Assembly: GCA_030248295.1 (NCBI GenBank)
Contig: JASANH010001085.1
Span: 186,001 to 250,000, forward strand
Reading direction: 5' to 3'
DNA: 64,000 nt
Source: Mesodorylaimus sp. YZB2_4
Taxonomy: Eukaryota; Nematoda; Enoplea; Dorylaimida; Dorylaimidae
The notes under the pieces were generated by a model. It saw only the letters and a program-made list of their open reading frames with translations, did not search any database and was not told the DNA's origin. The translations under genes and the position numbers were made by a program. Below are positions 11,407 to 21,730 of this stretch, piece after piece (positions within the stretch are counted from its first letter, which is position 1; every line of letters starts with the position of its first letter).

Positions 11407-11658
11407 TCAATCATCACTATCTTCGTCATCCATCAACTGTAATAGGCGATCTTCAGTGACTCGAATCTTTTTATATATTGGAGAATCGACCAATGCATTG
11501 TAGTCGTTCAAAAGTTTGACCGATTGACAGTACAACTCCTCTCGGACTTCATCTTTGAGGTTTAGAAAATCATCTTCCGTTTCTGGCATTTGAAAATCAT
11601 CATCTTCCCTCCAATTACGCGGATTTTGCCGATTTTGTGTTTTGCTTATCAATGACAA
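11407..11658 (-). CDS. hypothetical acidic protein or terminal exon
   Basis: An open frame of up to 83 codons with coding-like composition that ends MDDEDSDD then TGA. It is rich in Asp/Glu and ends in a helical stretch LKDEVREELYCQSVKLL followed by SPIYKKIRV. There is no ATG at its start: a TGA lies just upstream in frame and the first possible codon is TTG, so if real it is a last exon whose acceptor would be near 11640 (TTGATAAG). I do not recognise a family. It could also be part of the decayed transposon next door. Confidence 0.3.
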   Translation of the reverse strand: MSLISKTQNRQNPRNWREDDDFQMPETEDDFLNLKDEVREELYCQSVKLLNDYNALVDSPIYKKIRVTEDRLLQLMDDEDSDD

Positions 11659-11849
11659 GCATGGTCAAGGTCGACGTGGAAATGTGAAACTGAGAGCTTC
11701 TGTTACCGAACCTGCAACTGGAAAGAAACTAAAGGTAAGCACTTGTATATGCGAACATGGCACTCTTCCAGTGGCATATGTATGTACTGCACGTACGTAT
11801 AGCATGTGAAAAAAAACTTCAATGATGTCACAGTTCATCAATGTTTAGG

Positions 11850-12335
11850 AAATGCCATCGAACTGTCGTGCTCATCAGCCCACTGAGTACCATCGACTTG
11901 CAATTACTCGTGGAATGGAAATAATTAGACGTATTGAAGCGAACCAACAGTTGAAGAGCAGGTGCTGGAACACGACCACGTTGAGCGTCAGAAGCATCGA
12001 GATCTGTAAGCAAATCTTCTGTGCATGATGCGCCATTTATCTAAAAGCACTGGCGTTTCAGGATTTGCAAGATTTTAAAGGCGATTTTGTATCATTGCCG
12101 GCAAAATATTGCCCTGCGTGGTCATCGCGATGCTGGACCATTTTCGCTTTCAGAACCTTGACAAATCGATGAAAATTTTCGTGCTTTTTTGCGTCACGTT
12201 TGCGATTATGACAAAGGGCTACGTGATCATTTGTTGACCACCGCTCGAAATTCCACACATATTTCGTGGCAAACCCAGAATGAGCTGATACGAGTATCAC
12301 TGTGCGGCGATTATATCAGAGTTAGACAACCTTAG
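11850..12335 (+). pseudogene. decayed hAT/ZMYM1-type transposase (DUF4371 region)
   Basis: The plus-strand translation at about 12,080-12,158 gives HCRQNIALRGHRDAGPFSL, the hallmark RQNIALRGHRD of ZMYM1/hAT-like transposase-derived proteins. It is followed, after an in-frame TGA at about 12159, by NFRAFLRHVCDYDKGLRDHL and QNELI, the next conserved blocks of the same domain. Upstream (11,862-12,008) the frame RAHQPTEYHRLAITRGMEII fits the helical stretch that precedes the motif, but joining it needs a frame change. Family knowledge: these proteins derive from hAT transposases. With stops and frame changes this is a relic, not an active gene; terminal repeats were not found. Confidence 0.65.
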
Positions 12336-13325
12336 CACTCTGAGTGTGCTGTTAATGATTTAGAGGATATCGGAATAGCAATGCAAAATAGGAGTCAACA
12401 CGGCTCAAATTTGACTCGCCTCTTTTCTGCGATGTCTAAATTGTGAGCGAATCAATTCCATGCAGGAAATTCGCCAAGGCGCTCCTGCTCTACTCCTGCC
12501 TGAATCACCACGGTGCGGGTACTAAGTACTCTAACTCAAATTTTTATGCAGTCGATCAGCCCCCGCCTCTTCCTTGATGATGCAGGACAACGCTCTAACT
12601 TAGATGTAACTGCTGTTCATACTTTTCATCCGACGCCTTCTTAGGTCACAGGCATCACTTATTAAATTTTGAATTAGTGGCTTGGCCAAGACTGATGCAT
12701 TCGGTTTTTATGTAGGTAGGTTAGAAAAGCTGTAGATCATTTCACAGATCTCGTATCACATACAATTTTAAGTTCCGGCTGCAAGCCGCTTACGACAGTT
12801 TTACAGATTCTACATATGAAAAGTTTCTCACTTCAAAGCTTGTGCGCGACCCACTCTGGAAAGCTTGTTTAAGCAAAATAGCAACAATTTCTGGTTTTTT
12901 TTTACAAGAAAATTTAATGAAGCGTAAATCATTAGGAAACTGTCAGCAGAAAATTTCTGTTAACTAGCGCATAAGGCTTAAAGTGGGGTGTTTTCGTACA
13001 TGCAAAATTGCTATAAGCGGCTTGAAGCGGCTAATTCAAGTTTTTGTTTTTAGATTTTTGTGGGCCCAAGCCCGTTTTGCCTCTAGCCAGTCAGCACTCG
13101 AACTTTTTAAGCAAGACTGTGCAGGAACCAACACACGCACCAGCCTCCTCTGTGTGTCTCGACGAAGCAACTCCACGCGAGGACATCCTGGACTGCACAC
13201 CGACTTCCTCGGACGATGGCGGGCGGGGTGTGTGAACCCTGTCGGAGTTCGACACTGTCTCGTCGTTTCGCTTCTGTTTCTCCACTCAGCGCCTCAGCTG
13301 TACGGGGTGAGTTGCTTACGACCTG

Positions 13326-13470
13326 GCGTGCAAGGTCAGCGAGGGCCTATGGTTCGCAAACCGACCTCCGTCACCGGGGCTCGAACCCGGGGCGAGTCCA
13401 GCCACTCGCTCCCAAGCAGTACGTAAACAAAAGACCACTACGGCCGCCTTTTATAACTTGTTGCCATCGT
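13326..13470 (-). repeat. tRNA-derived SINE-like repeat, left copy
   Basis: Shares the words GTCAGCGAGGG, ATGGTTCGC, CCGACCTCC, TCACCGGGG, CGAACCCGGG and AGCCACTCGCTCCC with 14792-14962 in the same order. On the minus strand it contains GGGTTCGA-CCC, a pol III B-box, so it is probably tRNA-derived. The pair brackets the lectin-like gene in direct orientation. Confidence 0.6.
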
Positions 13471-13605
13471 TCCTACCAGTGTATTCTTGAATTTATTCTC
13501 ACTTTACACTGCATGAAGCACTATTCCAGGCTTTACAACAGAAATTAGCTATTTGCTTGGGCGGGCCAGTGCGGTTCAGCAACGTGCCATTTGTCGGCCG
13601 CCATC

Positions 13606-14536
13606 ATGATTTTTGCGTTGCAATTTCTCGTTCTTGTAATTTTTATGACATTTTCTTTTGTACAAACGAAAAATATCAAACCGGACTCAAAATTTTGCAG
13701 CGGAAAGGAATTTGATTTGCCCGACGGATACAATTATATGAATCAATCCTGTTTTTTCCCGAATGGAATGATGGAAAAGCACATGAATAGATTGGTAAAT
13801 ACTGGCTTTTCTAATTGCAACACAAGTCGCTTTACGAGGCCGATGTTTTATTCGGAAATGGAATTTCAATTTTTTAAAAGTATTGCTAAAGATATTACTC
13901 GTGAAAGTTTTGTTTGCTTGGACATGGAAGTGAGTTTTTGTTATCTCTTTGCATTTTTTACACTGCTTGTCGTTGCTATAGTACAAGGATGGAGTTCTGA
14001 CGTGGAGAGATGGACATAGCGGACCAGTTGATCGAGAGATTTTTCGATCCATAGAATTGCCTAACGACACTGGTCTTACCGTATTTTGGCATCCAGGCGA
14101 GTCTAAATTTATTCTAGAACAGAGCATAATTTGCGATAGAAGTACGAGTACCATCGTACTGAAACTTGTCAAAAACCCCAATTGTCAATGGAGTCTACTT
14201 GAAAAGAAACCATCAGAGTGTTATTTATCTCGCGGCCAATGCGTGCGAAGTTTATCGATGGAAATACGAGCAAAAGAAATTCGCCTGGACGACTGCATCG
14301 GCGAACCCTGTCCGAGGGCTGCGCTCGAAAAATGCCCTGATCTATCCGACTGTCCTTCCCAGGAAAAACGGGAGCCGTTTTGTAAGAAATATCGAGACGA
14401 AACTTACGGGGATTCGCTCAGTAATTTCGTAGCCATCTATTACATATTTCTGATCATGTTTTTTTCCGCAATTTTATTGGCTTTTTTCGAATTTTTTAGG
14501 GAATTTTGGAGATGGAGGAAAGGAAAAACTAGGTGA
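13606..14536 (+). CDS. secreted-type single-pass protein with lectin-like ectodomain, copy 1
   Basis: Two exons: 13606-13929 and 13982-14536 (52-nt intron GTGAGT...TATAG), 292 aa. Start is ATG 13606; the frame upstream opens with TTG only. Seen: a hydrophobic signal peptide (about residues 1-22), a cysteine-containing ectodomain (FCSGKEFDLPDGYNYMNQSC), then YKDGVLTWRDGH, NPNCQWS, a cysteine-rich stalk with CVRSLSME and CPDLSDCPSQ, one TM segment near the C-terminus (YYIFLIMFFSAILLAFF) and a basic tail WRWRKGK. The spacing of cysteines with 'FYSE.EF.FF' and 'G.LTWRDG' resembles a divergent C-type lectin-like domain of nematode CLEC type, but this is an inference. Its paralogues are at 44446 and 43377. 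Probably a cell-surface recognition molecule; function unknown. Confidence 0.75.
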
Positions 14537-14791
14537 AATGTTTGTTTTGAATGATATTTTTTATTGACTAGTATATTGATCAATCTGATCATTTTTGAAA
14601 AATGGCTTCATGTTAATGTCTTCGGGATGCGACTCGCAGAGCTCCACACTTTCTGGTTTCAAATTCGGACTCTCTCTGCACGAGAAATAGGGAGCTTGGC
14701 GCCCGTTAGACGTGTTAAAAAACTGCAGATAAAGCGTTTAACAATCGTCTGCAGTATAAAACAACACAAATGACTGAAACATGAATGAGCC

Positions 14792-14962
14792 TGCCGTGCG
14801 AGGTCAGCGAGGGTTTATGGTTCGCGAACCGACCTCCATCACCGGGGATCGAACCCGGGACGAGTCTAGCCACTCGCTCCCTAGCAAAATCGAGAAAAGA
14901 ATGCCGAGCCACTGCACCTCTGCGGCCGCCACTACGGCAAAACTTGCTTAGACTTGTTGCTA
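14792..14962 (-). repeat. tRNA-derived SINE-like repeat, right copy
   Basis: Direct copy of 13326-13470, extending into CACTACGG and ACTTGTTGC(C/T)ATCG. On the minus strand it contains the B-box-like word GGGTTCGATCCCCGG. It ends just where the alignment with duplication copy A resumes (14941/7378). Confidence 0.6.
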
Positions 14963-15642
14963 TCGACATAAGTTATTGGCACACGTCTTCTTGCAATCGA
15001 ACCTCATCCTGAGCGTCTTAGATTTATCTCATACTCTTTGCTTGATCATGAGATTTATTTTTCATTTTCGAAAAGAAAAGCTCTTCGATTTTCAACTTTC
15101 TTGGATCTTGGATCTGTCGAGTGAGCCGTACTAAAGACAGCGATAGTCTTTTTCTTGCTTCTTATAGTGTTGGACCTCCTGTCCCCAGCTGTGTGTCAGT
15201 GCAGTCCAACGCGCCTGCTTGCGCAAGTGGCAGCTTTTCAGCAATATTTTCTTGAGTTCTATTTTATCCGGACTTCGAATGATCAGCACCCTTGGCGAAA
15301 GCTTGTGCAGTTTCTTCTTTACTGCACGCGAAATAAGAAGATTGGCTAGATTTGTAGCAGGCTGGCAAGCTTTTGCACGATTTCTGGATCGGCCTATACT
15401 AGTAAATTTGAAATAATTAATAATCTCAGAAAGAATCCAGATTCTACTCGGCTCGTAACCTGTATGACCTTTTTGCTTTGACAGTCTAGTTTCTAGTCTT
15501 GCCTCGACTCGCGACGCAGTTAGCTCTCCTGTTGAGTACCTCAGCCTTTCGGCTCGAGCCTGGCTCTGATAGTAAGCATTAGTGCGCTGTGGTGGTCCAA
15601 ATACACGTTATAGCAGTGTTATTTTAGAACGTGATTGCGGTC

Positions 15643-16719
15643 ATGTCCAATTCGTGCATCCTGACATCCTCTGAATCCAATCAGCACCTGCTGGCCAATA
15701 TCGGCTTTGCAGCATTTTATGTTATCAAACCTACTTGTCTCATTTTCGATATCCTAGGGCACATTCTTTGCTTCATGGCGTACTACAAGGAATCGAAAAC
15801 TAACGGCTTGTACTCGTTTCAATTGTACGATGCGGTGGCCAAATCCGTGGACACTTTTTCCGCGTTCCTTCTGTTGGTAACATTCAAATGGTCATCAGGG
15901 GCCGACTACGCGGGCTTCGAGTGGTTCCAGAAGAATTACACTTTGATGTGGTACGCAGCACATTTGGCCATAGCTGCCAATGACATGACCACAACCATCA
16001 AATTATTCATTTCGCTTAGCATGACCACTGATCGATTGATCAGTATCGCTTTGCCAACAAGATATAAGCAGATCAATCGAAAATTGTGGGAGTTGGGCGC
16101 TGTGTCATTCTCTCTGGTGATTGGGATATCGGCTAGTTTGTTTATGTGCTTCTTCTATGTGGTCGAACCGAATGGTGGTAAATATAAGCTCGTGAATGAT
16201 CAACAGTTTCGAGCCAGTCTCACGGCCGCCATCTTGGTCAATGTGCGCAATGTACTGTGGATGGGTGGGTTGGTGGCACTGATCGCCACTGGGTTTCTCA
16301 TCGTGTACTTTTATCATAAACGTCGCGTCAAGGTGGGAGAAATGACGGGGGCTCAGGCGAATGATAAGAAAGAAAAAATTCGTAGGAAGGCGGAGAAAAC
16401 CCTGCTAGTTTTGACAATGTACCATTCAGCACAGGCGGCCAATGAAATGACGGTCATGACAGTCCAAACACTGCTTAGTTTCACAAATGGATTCACCACG
16501 TGTGGGGGCAAGCTGTACTCGCCGATTAGGAATATCGAGGTGGCTTTGATCAATGCGTCTGATTTCTATATTATGGTCCTGGTCAGCAGTTCGTTCAGGC
16601 AAATTATTAAGCGAGCATTGCCGTTCAACAAGGAGCAGCCGACGAGCATGGTGGGGTCCGTGGTCAAGAATGGTAGTTCGATAAATGTGCAACCATCAGC
16701 TCGCCATACCGAGGCGTAG
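15643..16719 (+). CDS. rhodopsin-like GPCR copy B, full length
   Basis: Intronless, 358 aa from ATG 15643. Topology: TM1 about 21-46 (CFMAYYKESK at its end), TM3 ending in DRLIS (130-134), long basic third intracellular loop HKRRVKVGEMTGAQANDKKE (225-244 region), TM7 with NASDFYIM (304-311) in place of NPxxY, and an intracellular tail of about 40 residues that copy A has lost. Two Cys near TM3 and loop 2 are not obvious, so the usual disulfide may be missing. It belongs to class A by overall layout; closest style is invertebrate FMRFamide-like or chemosensory receptors. Neighbouring DEG/ENaC and lectin-like genes suggest a sensory/recognition gene neighbourhood, but this is inference. An AATAAA lies 207 bp after the stop. 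Confidence 0.85.
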   Translation: MSNSCILTSSESNQHLLANIGFAAFYVIKPTCLIFDILGHILCFMAYYKESKTNGLYSFQLYDAVAKSVDTFSAFLLLVTFKWSSGADYAGFEWFQKNYTLMWYAAHLAIAANDMTTTIKLFISLSMTTDRLISIALPTRYKQINRKLWELGAVSFSLVIGISASLFMCFFYVVEPNGGKYKLVNDQQFRASLTAAILVNVRNVLWMGGLVALIATGFLIVYFYHKRRVKVGEMTGAQANDKKEKIRRKAEKTLLVLTMYHSAQAANEMTVMTVQTLLSFTNGFTTCGGKLYSPIRNIEVALINASDFYIMVLVSSSFRQIIKRALPFNKEQPTSMVGSVVKNGSSINVQPSARHTEA

Positions 16720-16925
16720 GAAGATGATGTGTTTGCGATGGAACAGGTACAGCTGCACAGTTGAGGTCGCTCGCTCACCATTGAAACATGGTTTGTTTCT
16801 CTGAATAAGGGGGACGGGGTGGCCGAGTGTGCACCGACTGAATTGCAATAACTGACGGTTAGTGTGTCGTGTCAGGCAAGCACTGGCACTCGTTTCATTA
16901 AACGTGAGTACTGCACGTTTTCATG

Positions 16926-16931
16926 AATAAA
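16926..16931 (+). terminator. polyadenylation signal of GPCR copy B
   Basis: AATAAA in TTTTCATGAATAAAGCAG. In copy A the aligned sequence reads TTTTCATAAATACAGC, so the hexamer is lost there. Confidence 0.5.
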
Positions 16932-17358
16932 GCAGACGTTGGGAAAGCTTTGCGGGTTGAAACATCGCTGCAGTTGAACATACAGATCGCAGAGAATGGT
17001 AACTTGTTCAACCGCTCTGTTTCGCTCATGTCTGTCTTGATTCCTGATCAAAATTTATTCTCACCAGCAACAGCTTAGACGGATGCGCTGTACTCATTTG
17101 TTACACGATGCCTCCGTAGATGGTAAGAAGGCCCTCACGAAATGTTGCTCTCGATCAATCAGCGTGTGCTAGGCAAGGATTTCTCTTATTTGCGAAATTC
17201 ACAGCCGCAGCCACGCTCAAACGACGCAGTCTGCAAATATTTTCTCCGCGCGTAGTCTTTTCCTGACCTTCTGCATGCGCACAACAACGACTCGCAATAC
17301 ACCTAAGAAATAGGTTACGCAATAAAAGAGCCGATGGCCCTGCCCCACAAAATTTGTC

Positions 17359-17429
17359 GCGTCGGTGGTTCAGTGGTAGAATGCTCGCCTGCCACGCGGG
17401 CGACCCGGGTTCGATTCCCGGCCGACGCA
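17359..17429 (+). tRNA. tRNA-Gly(GCC)
   Basis: 71 nt. Acceptor GCGTCGG pairs with CCGACGC, discriminator A; anticodon GCC at 17391-17393 in loop CTGCCAC... ; T-arm CCGGGTTCGATTCCCGG. Followed by a T-run (ATTTTTG) suited to pol III termination. Forms the right end of duplication copy B. Confidence 0.97.
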
Positions 17430-17773
17430 TATTTTTGAACTTATTTCAAGAGGAGCTCACATACTGTGCGTTCTTGGTGGCTGTGTTTTCTGTGACGTCA
17501 GCCCGGGTCCGTGAGAATGATACTACGATGACTATAACAACAGAGTTTGCAAAATATGGCATTAGTGATCTTAAAAAAGGCATGATGCAGCGGGTTTCTG
17601 TCGAAAGTGGTATACTGTAGGCCACGACGACGTATGTGAAAAACAGAACAAAAGCTAATCCTCGGTTAAAAATCATAGGGGGAAAATTCTAAATCACTAT
17701 ATCATACAGTAGCTGCAGAAAGAGAGACTATAGAGCCCGTAAAAGTCTAATATACTCGATGATATTATCTGGA

Positions 17774-19729
17774 TCAATCTGTGGGTGAACGGCTGCTGTA
17801 AAACTCATATGATACGTTCATGTTGTCCAGCATGACCTGCGCGTCTGGTGCGACTAAATCAGACCACAATCGCCAATAAGGACGGATAAACTTGATAAAT
17901 CCGGCCTAGAAAAGAGATCACCAAGTGTCGTTGAGTAGTTATAGGAGTAATTGCCAGTTCGTACCTGAGCCGCCTGCAGTGTGTCTCTTCGCCTATCGCA
18001 GTTGTTGCTTATGCTTAAACCCCTCAATCGTTCTTGATCGCCTTGATTCCAGAATTCTGTCATCACACGATCGCTCCATTGCCGAAAAATGTGCAGAGGT
18101 TTCGTGGGGTTGCTAATGTCGGATAAATGAATTATGGAAGCCAGAATCTGAAAGTAGACAGTGACTGGTGTTTTGATGATGTGGTTTGTGACGCTGGAAA
18201 TAGCCGATGAAGATTTGCTTCAGCAAAAAAACCGTAAGGCGTACTCAAAAACTAGGGGTTTGAGCGGGAATCGAATCTGCATCTGGGATATTCAAGTGTC
18301 TTGACGTTACAGCGACTACATAGTGCACTGAACCATCAATCATAGGTTGATAGTCACTGATAGCTATGCGATATGATTCGTTCCAGCGCGCAGGCATATT
18401 ATTATTTTGGAGGGCGGGAGTCTGTGGTTAGACTGGTAAACTGAGTAGCTGGGGTTCGATTCCTGCTTAGGACTCACTGTTTTTGGTCGCTAGACAATGC
18501 TGGCATTCTGTCAATTTTAAACTTCAAAGCACATAAACTCAACTAGCTAACCTTAAACTTAATGCGCCGACGGAGAAGGTTGAAGGCTTGACTAGCATGC
18601 TGACTTACCAGCTTCTTTTCTTCTGCGTTCAGTCTCAACAGACCAGTGGTGTTGGCCTTGGCTATGGCTAATAATTCCAGCTCCTTCACTGCATCCGAGT
18701 GTTTGGCCATGTCGGTAGACAAGATCTGACAATGAAGGCAAGGGGTGTCTACTGAACAGAAACATATCAGTGATAAGCACGTACCAAGTAAGTGATCTCA
18801 TCCCTGACCTGCTTCTGTTGATTCTGGGTCAAGGTGGCCAGCACATTCGACCCAGGATTCTGAAGCAGGTTTAGTGTTACGAAGAGATGATGATTTTCGA
18901 GAATCGACTGGTTTTCGTATTTGATGGCCAAAGGGTCACCTAAGAGCAGACCAGTGCAACTAAGAAGGAAAGTGCAGACTTGTAGCAGACAGGGGCAAAC
19001 AACAGGGATTACAAAAAGCCAATTTTTATGAAGATTTGGCCAGCTATCCTTTACCAGTTTTAATCAAATAGGCGTTGGTAAAGCCAGGATGGTCGACATC
19101 GTGTCCAGCCGCGGCAAGAATTGCTGCCAGGACTTCGAAATCAGTGAAAACACCTCTTAAACGAGGCAATGATAGCAAAACATGCGCCGATTGGGTGACG
19201 TCCGCAGCGTGTATTGCATTGTGGTAAGGGTTGCCAGGACGGTATTTCCTTTCCAGCTGGCTCAAAAAGTTGTACAATTTATTCGAGTCGAGGTTCAGCG
19301 AAGTCAGCAGCTTACGTTCCTGAAAATGGTCTTTCATGCAGTGCAGTGCAGAGTAGGGCGCGACCAGAGGCGATTCATGGGCTTTTTTGCACTCTGCAAA
19401 AAGCATCGTTGTCTTCCATAAATGTGCAAGTTTGCTTATCGATCTGTAATGTCTCACAGGCGAACCCGAAACACAGAACAGTGCAGTACAGAATCTTCAC
19501 AAAACTTCAGTGGTACAATTGGATCTCAAATTTGACAGGCTACAAACAAATGTAGAGAATGAGAAAAGACGAACCTCGATTATCTTGTAAGCGATACAGG
19601 CCAACGTATGGCCAGGATTGTTAGCAGCGATGCTGAATATATCAATGCCCCAACTATCCAAAGTAATATCGCGGAAAGTGGGACAATGAGAAGATTCAGC
19701 TGGTCCTGGACATACCAGACTCAATGCGG
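17774..19729 (-). CDS. PDE4-type cAMP phosphodiesterase, catalytic domain (5' end not resolved)
   Basis: Minus-strand exons: 19729-19575, 19319-19055, 18939-18785, 18725-18609, 18147-17965, 17905-17774 (stop TGA). All junctions are GT-AG and phases agree. The joined protein shows the HD-domain signatures of class I PDEs: YHNAIHAADVTQS (HNxxH), GHDVDHPGF (second His-Asp), HLSDISNPTKPL (metal Asp) and the purine-binding Gln in LQAAQ-AGFIKF. LENHHL and VFTDFEVLAAI fit PDE4 better than PDE7 or PDE8. It hydrolyses cAMP (family knowledge). The N-terminal UCR1/UCR2 regulatory modules were not found within 2 kb upstream; the first listed exon begins AALSLVCPG and its acceptor (CTTAG at 19730) is tentative. 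The C-terminus is short, ending 43 residues after the Gln. Confidence 0.88.
18255..18475. repeat. degenerate tRNA-like sequences in PDE intron
   Basis: At 18258 GGGAATCGAATCTGC (reverse complement of a B-box) and at 18452 GGGGTTCGATTCCTGC both look like T-arms, but no acceptor stems pair. They are probably tRNA pseudogenes or SINE heads in the 461-bp intron 18148-18608. Confidence 0.35.
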
Positions 19730-20957
19730 CTAAGATAACAGGAAGTAGAGCTATCATTGCGCAAATGCGAATTCGTTTCAAATCTACAACATTCTCTTTC
19801 ATAAAAAGGTCTGTGAAGCTTTCGTGATTGCTGGGAAAAATTTTTTCTGACGACGAGATTCAACTCGTTCAAAACGAATACACTCAGGGCGAGTTGGATG
19901 GAGCAGTGGCGAGCTATCGCTTCTTCCACTCGTCGACCTGGTGCAAATGGCGCTGTTAGCAGACAAAGTTTTGATGACTTGATTCTGGATGACAATCTAG
20001 CGCTATCGCTGCTCTCTCCTAAAGGCCCGCCTGTTTGTTCTGAAAAAGATGAGTTACAAGTTGTGATTAGGTAACGAGATGCAGTATGTGTATAGATATG
20101 GGTGTGATAAGGCAATGTGCAAAATCACCAAAACGCCGCCTTGTATTGTGCAACAGCTCCTACCACAGTCTTTTGAAGTTTTATGAAGCTTTGACGAGTC
20201 CGCCGAGTCAGTGCTGGTATGATGCTCGGGGTTGAGCTGTGACACATGAAACATGCCTGAGCTCTGCTTCATTAAGCGCAGAGTCAATATTCATGCCGCA
20301 TAATCCTATTGGAGGAAACTCATTCGGTCTTATCGTGGAATCAGCGTGTAACGAGTGGTCACATTTTGCATTGAATTTGGAGTGACTTGAGGTTGCGCCT
20401 GTCTACCCGGCAGAAAATGGTTGCACGGAATGCCGAACCAGGTGCGCAAGTGAGTGCAGCGTGTTTGCCATTTTGATCAGTCTCACGATCAGTCGAATGA
20501 CGATATCACCAAATTTGTCTGCCAGTATTGTACGATTGGAGTCTTCTAGAAAACTTCGTCTTCTTAGCGACAGAACCTACCCTAGGCTGATTGAAGCATT
20601 ATTGATAACCGCGTGGCTGCTCTGTCACACAGAAAACAATTTTGTTGTGATGATGGTGCATCTACTCCGGACGAACGAGGTGCGTATCTTTGAAAAATAT
20701 GGATGTCAATGGCTGCACCATGCAAACATTGTCAAGCCTGCAACGTCATGCTTTATTCGGCTGACGTCTTGCTTAAAAAAAGCCATCCATACTCTGAAAT
20801 AGTGGCCCTTAGTTGGTTGGCCTTAACTCCACAAACTCAACGACCATAAATCCCTCCAGCTAGGTTAGGCCAAATAAAAACAGATTCTACCACATCGACT
20901 TCACGGTTCCAGACAAATCTCTAACTGTATGTTAGGGAATGTGAACGGGCAAAAACC
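19730..20957. other. upstream of PDE gene, no exon recognised
   Basis: Should contain 5' exons or promoter of the phosphodiesterase; I could not identify UCR-type sequence here. Frames are short and without signatures. Confidence 0.35.
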
Positions 20958-21028
20958 TGCGTCGGCCGGGAATCGAACCCGGGTCGCCCGCGTGGCAGGC
21001 GAGCATTCTACCACTGAACCACCGACGC
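20958..21028 (-). tRNA. tRNA-Gly(GCC), second copy
   Basis: Identical in sequence to the tRNA at 17359 but on the minus strand; T-run follows (plus-strand AAAAACC at 20951). The 5' flank also matches that of the first copy: both have AATAGGTTACGCAAT about 50 bp upstream, so they were duplicated with flanks. Confidence 0.97.
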
Positions 21029-21599
21029 GCAAAGCAATTACTATGGAAAAAGCGAGCCATTCGATTGCGTAACCTATTTTCATAGGCTGTATAGGTGCGG
21101 TGAAGTGATAGGTTTCATAGACAATAGGTGCATCATCTTTATCTATGTATGCTCCAACATACTGTGCGTCCATCTTTGGTCATTGACCCCATTGCTGCTA
21201 GTTTCATCTCTGAGTGCCATTTAAAATTCGTGATCTACGCTAAAACACTGAAAAAATTAAATGTCGAATGGCTCGATCGATCTGCACAAATATTTCTCTT
21301 CGAACTATGTCTCGCTGCTGGGTTAAGTCTTCGAGCCGATCGAGGCACGCTTGTGCAGTAAATTTTCTTATCGCTTGGCCGACACAACACGCACCTGTGT
21401 GGTCAGAAAGCGTACGTATTGTAATATTCTTTAGAGTGAGATAAAATCTTTTTGCGTTTCAGATAGCTCCTAGGGTAGATTTCCAAAGTTTGTATAAGAC
21501 CACAGGCGTATGTAAAGTGCTACTGCGGTCGACGCTAGGCAATTTAAGAAGACTGAAAGATGACTGGAGAGGGGACATTCCATAGTATGCATGGCCTCG

Positions 21600-21730
21600 T
21601 TTTCTGCAGTCCCTCCGTAGCGCACTTTTACGATGTGTTCAGGGATACGCATCCACGCGACTACGCGTCCACCTGCGACGTCTTGTAACCGCAACGAAAT
21701 CAAAGTGCGTGGTCGCTTGCTGCCGGCTGA
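21600..21730. repeat. inverted repeat arm 1 (partner 23715-23840)
   Basis: ACGCGACTACGCGTCCACCT, then GCGACGTCTTGTAACCGCAA and 'ACGAAAT', is matched in reverse complement at 23715-23840 (AAATACAGGTGCG side). A weaker relative (GTTGCAGTCGCAAAATGTCG) occurs at 60345. Probably a short inverted-repeat transposon family with GTCGC words. Confidence 0.55.

Larger units (their letters stand above)
12380..17380 (+). repeat. segmental duplication, copy B
   Basis: Partner of 6500-9884 (see there). Between the matching parts 12440-12830 and 14941 onward it contains an extra segment of about 1.6-2 kb with the lectin-like gene at 13606, bounded by a direct repeat (13326-13470 and 14792-14962). It ends at the intact tRNA-Gly of 17359. 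Confidence 0.85.

Noticed and set aside
13348-13425. tRNA gene on the minus strand (B-box GGGTTCGAGCCCC)
   Set aside because: No acceptor stem pairs and the sequence recurs as a longer repeat at 14792, so SINE-like.
17354-17620. Open frame over the tRNA-Gly on the plus strand
   Set aside because: Its first 25 codons are the tRNA gene itself; no coding features.
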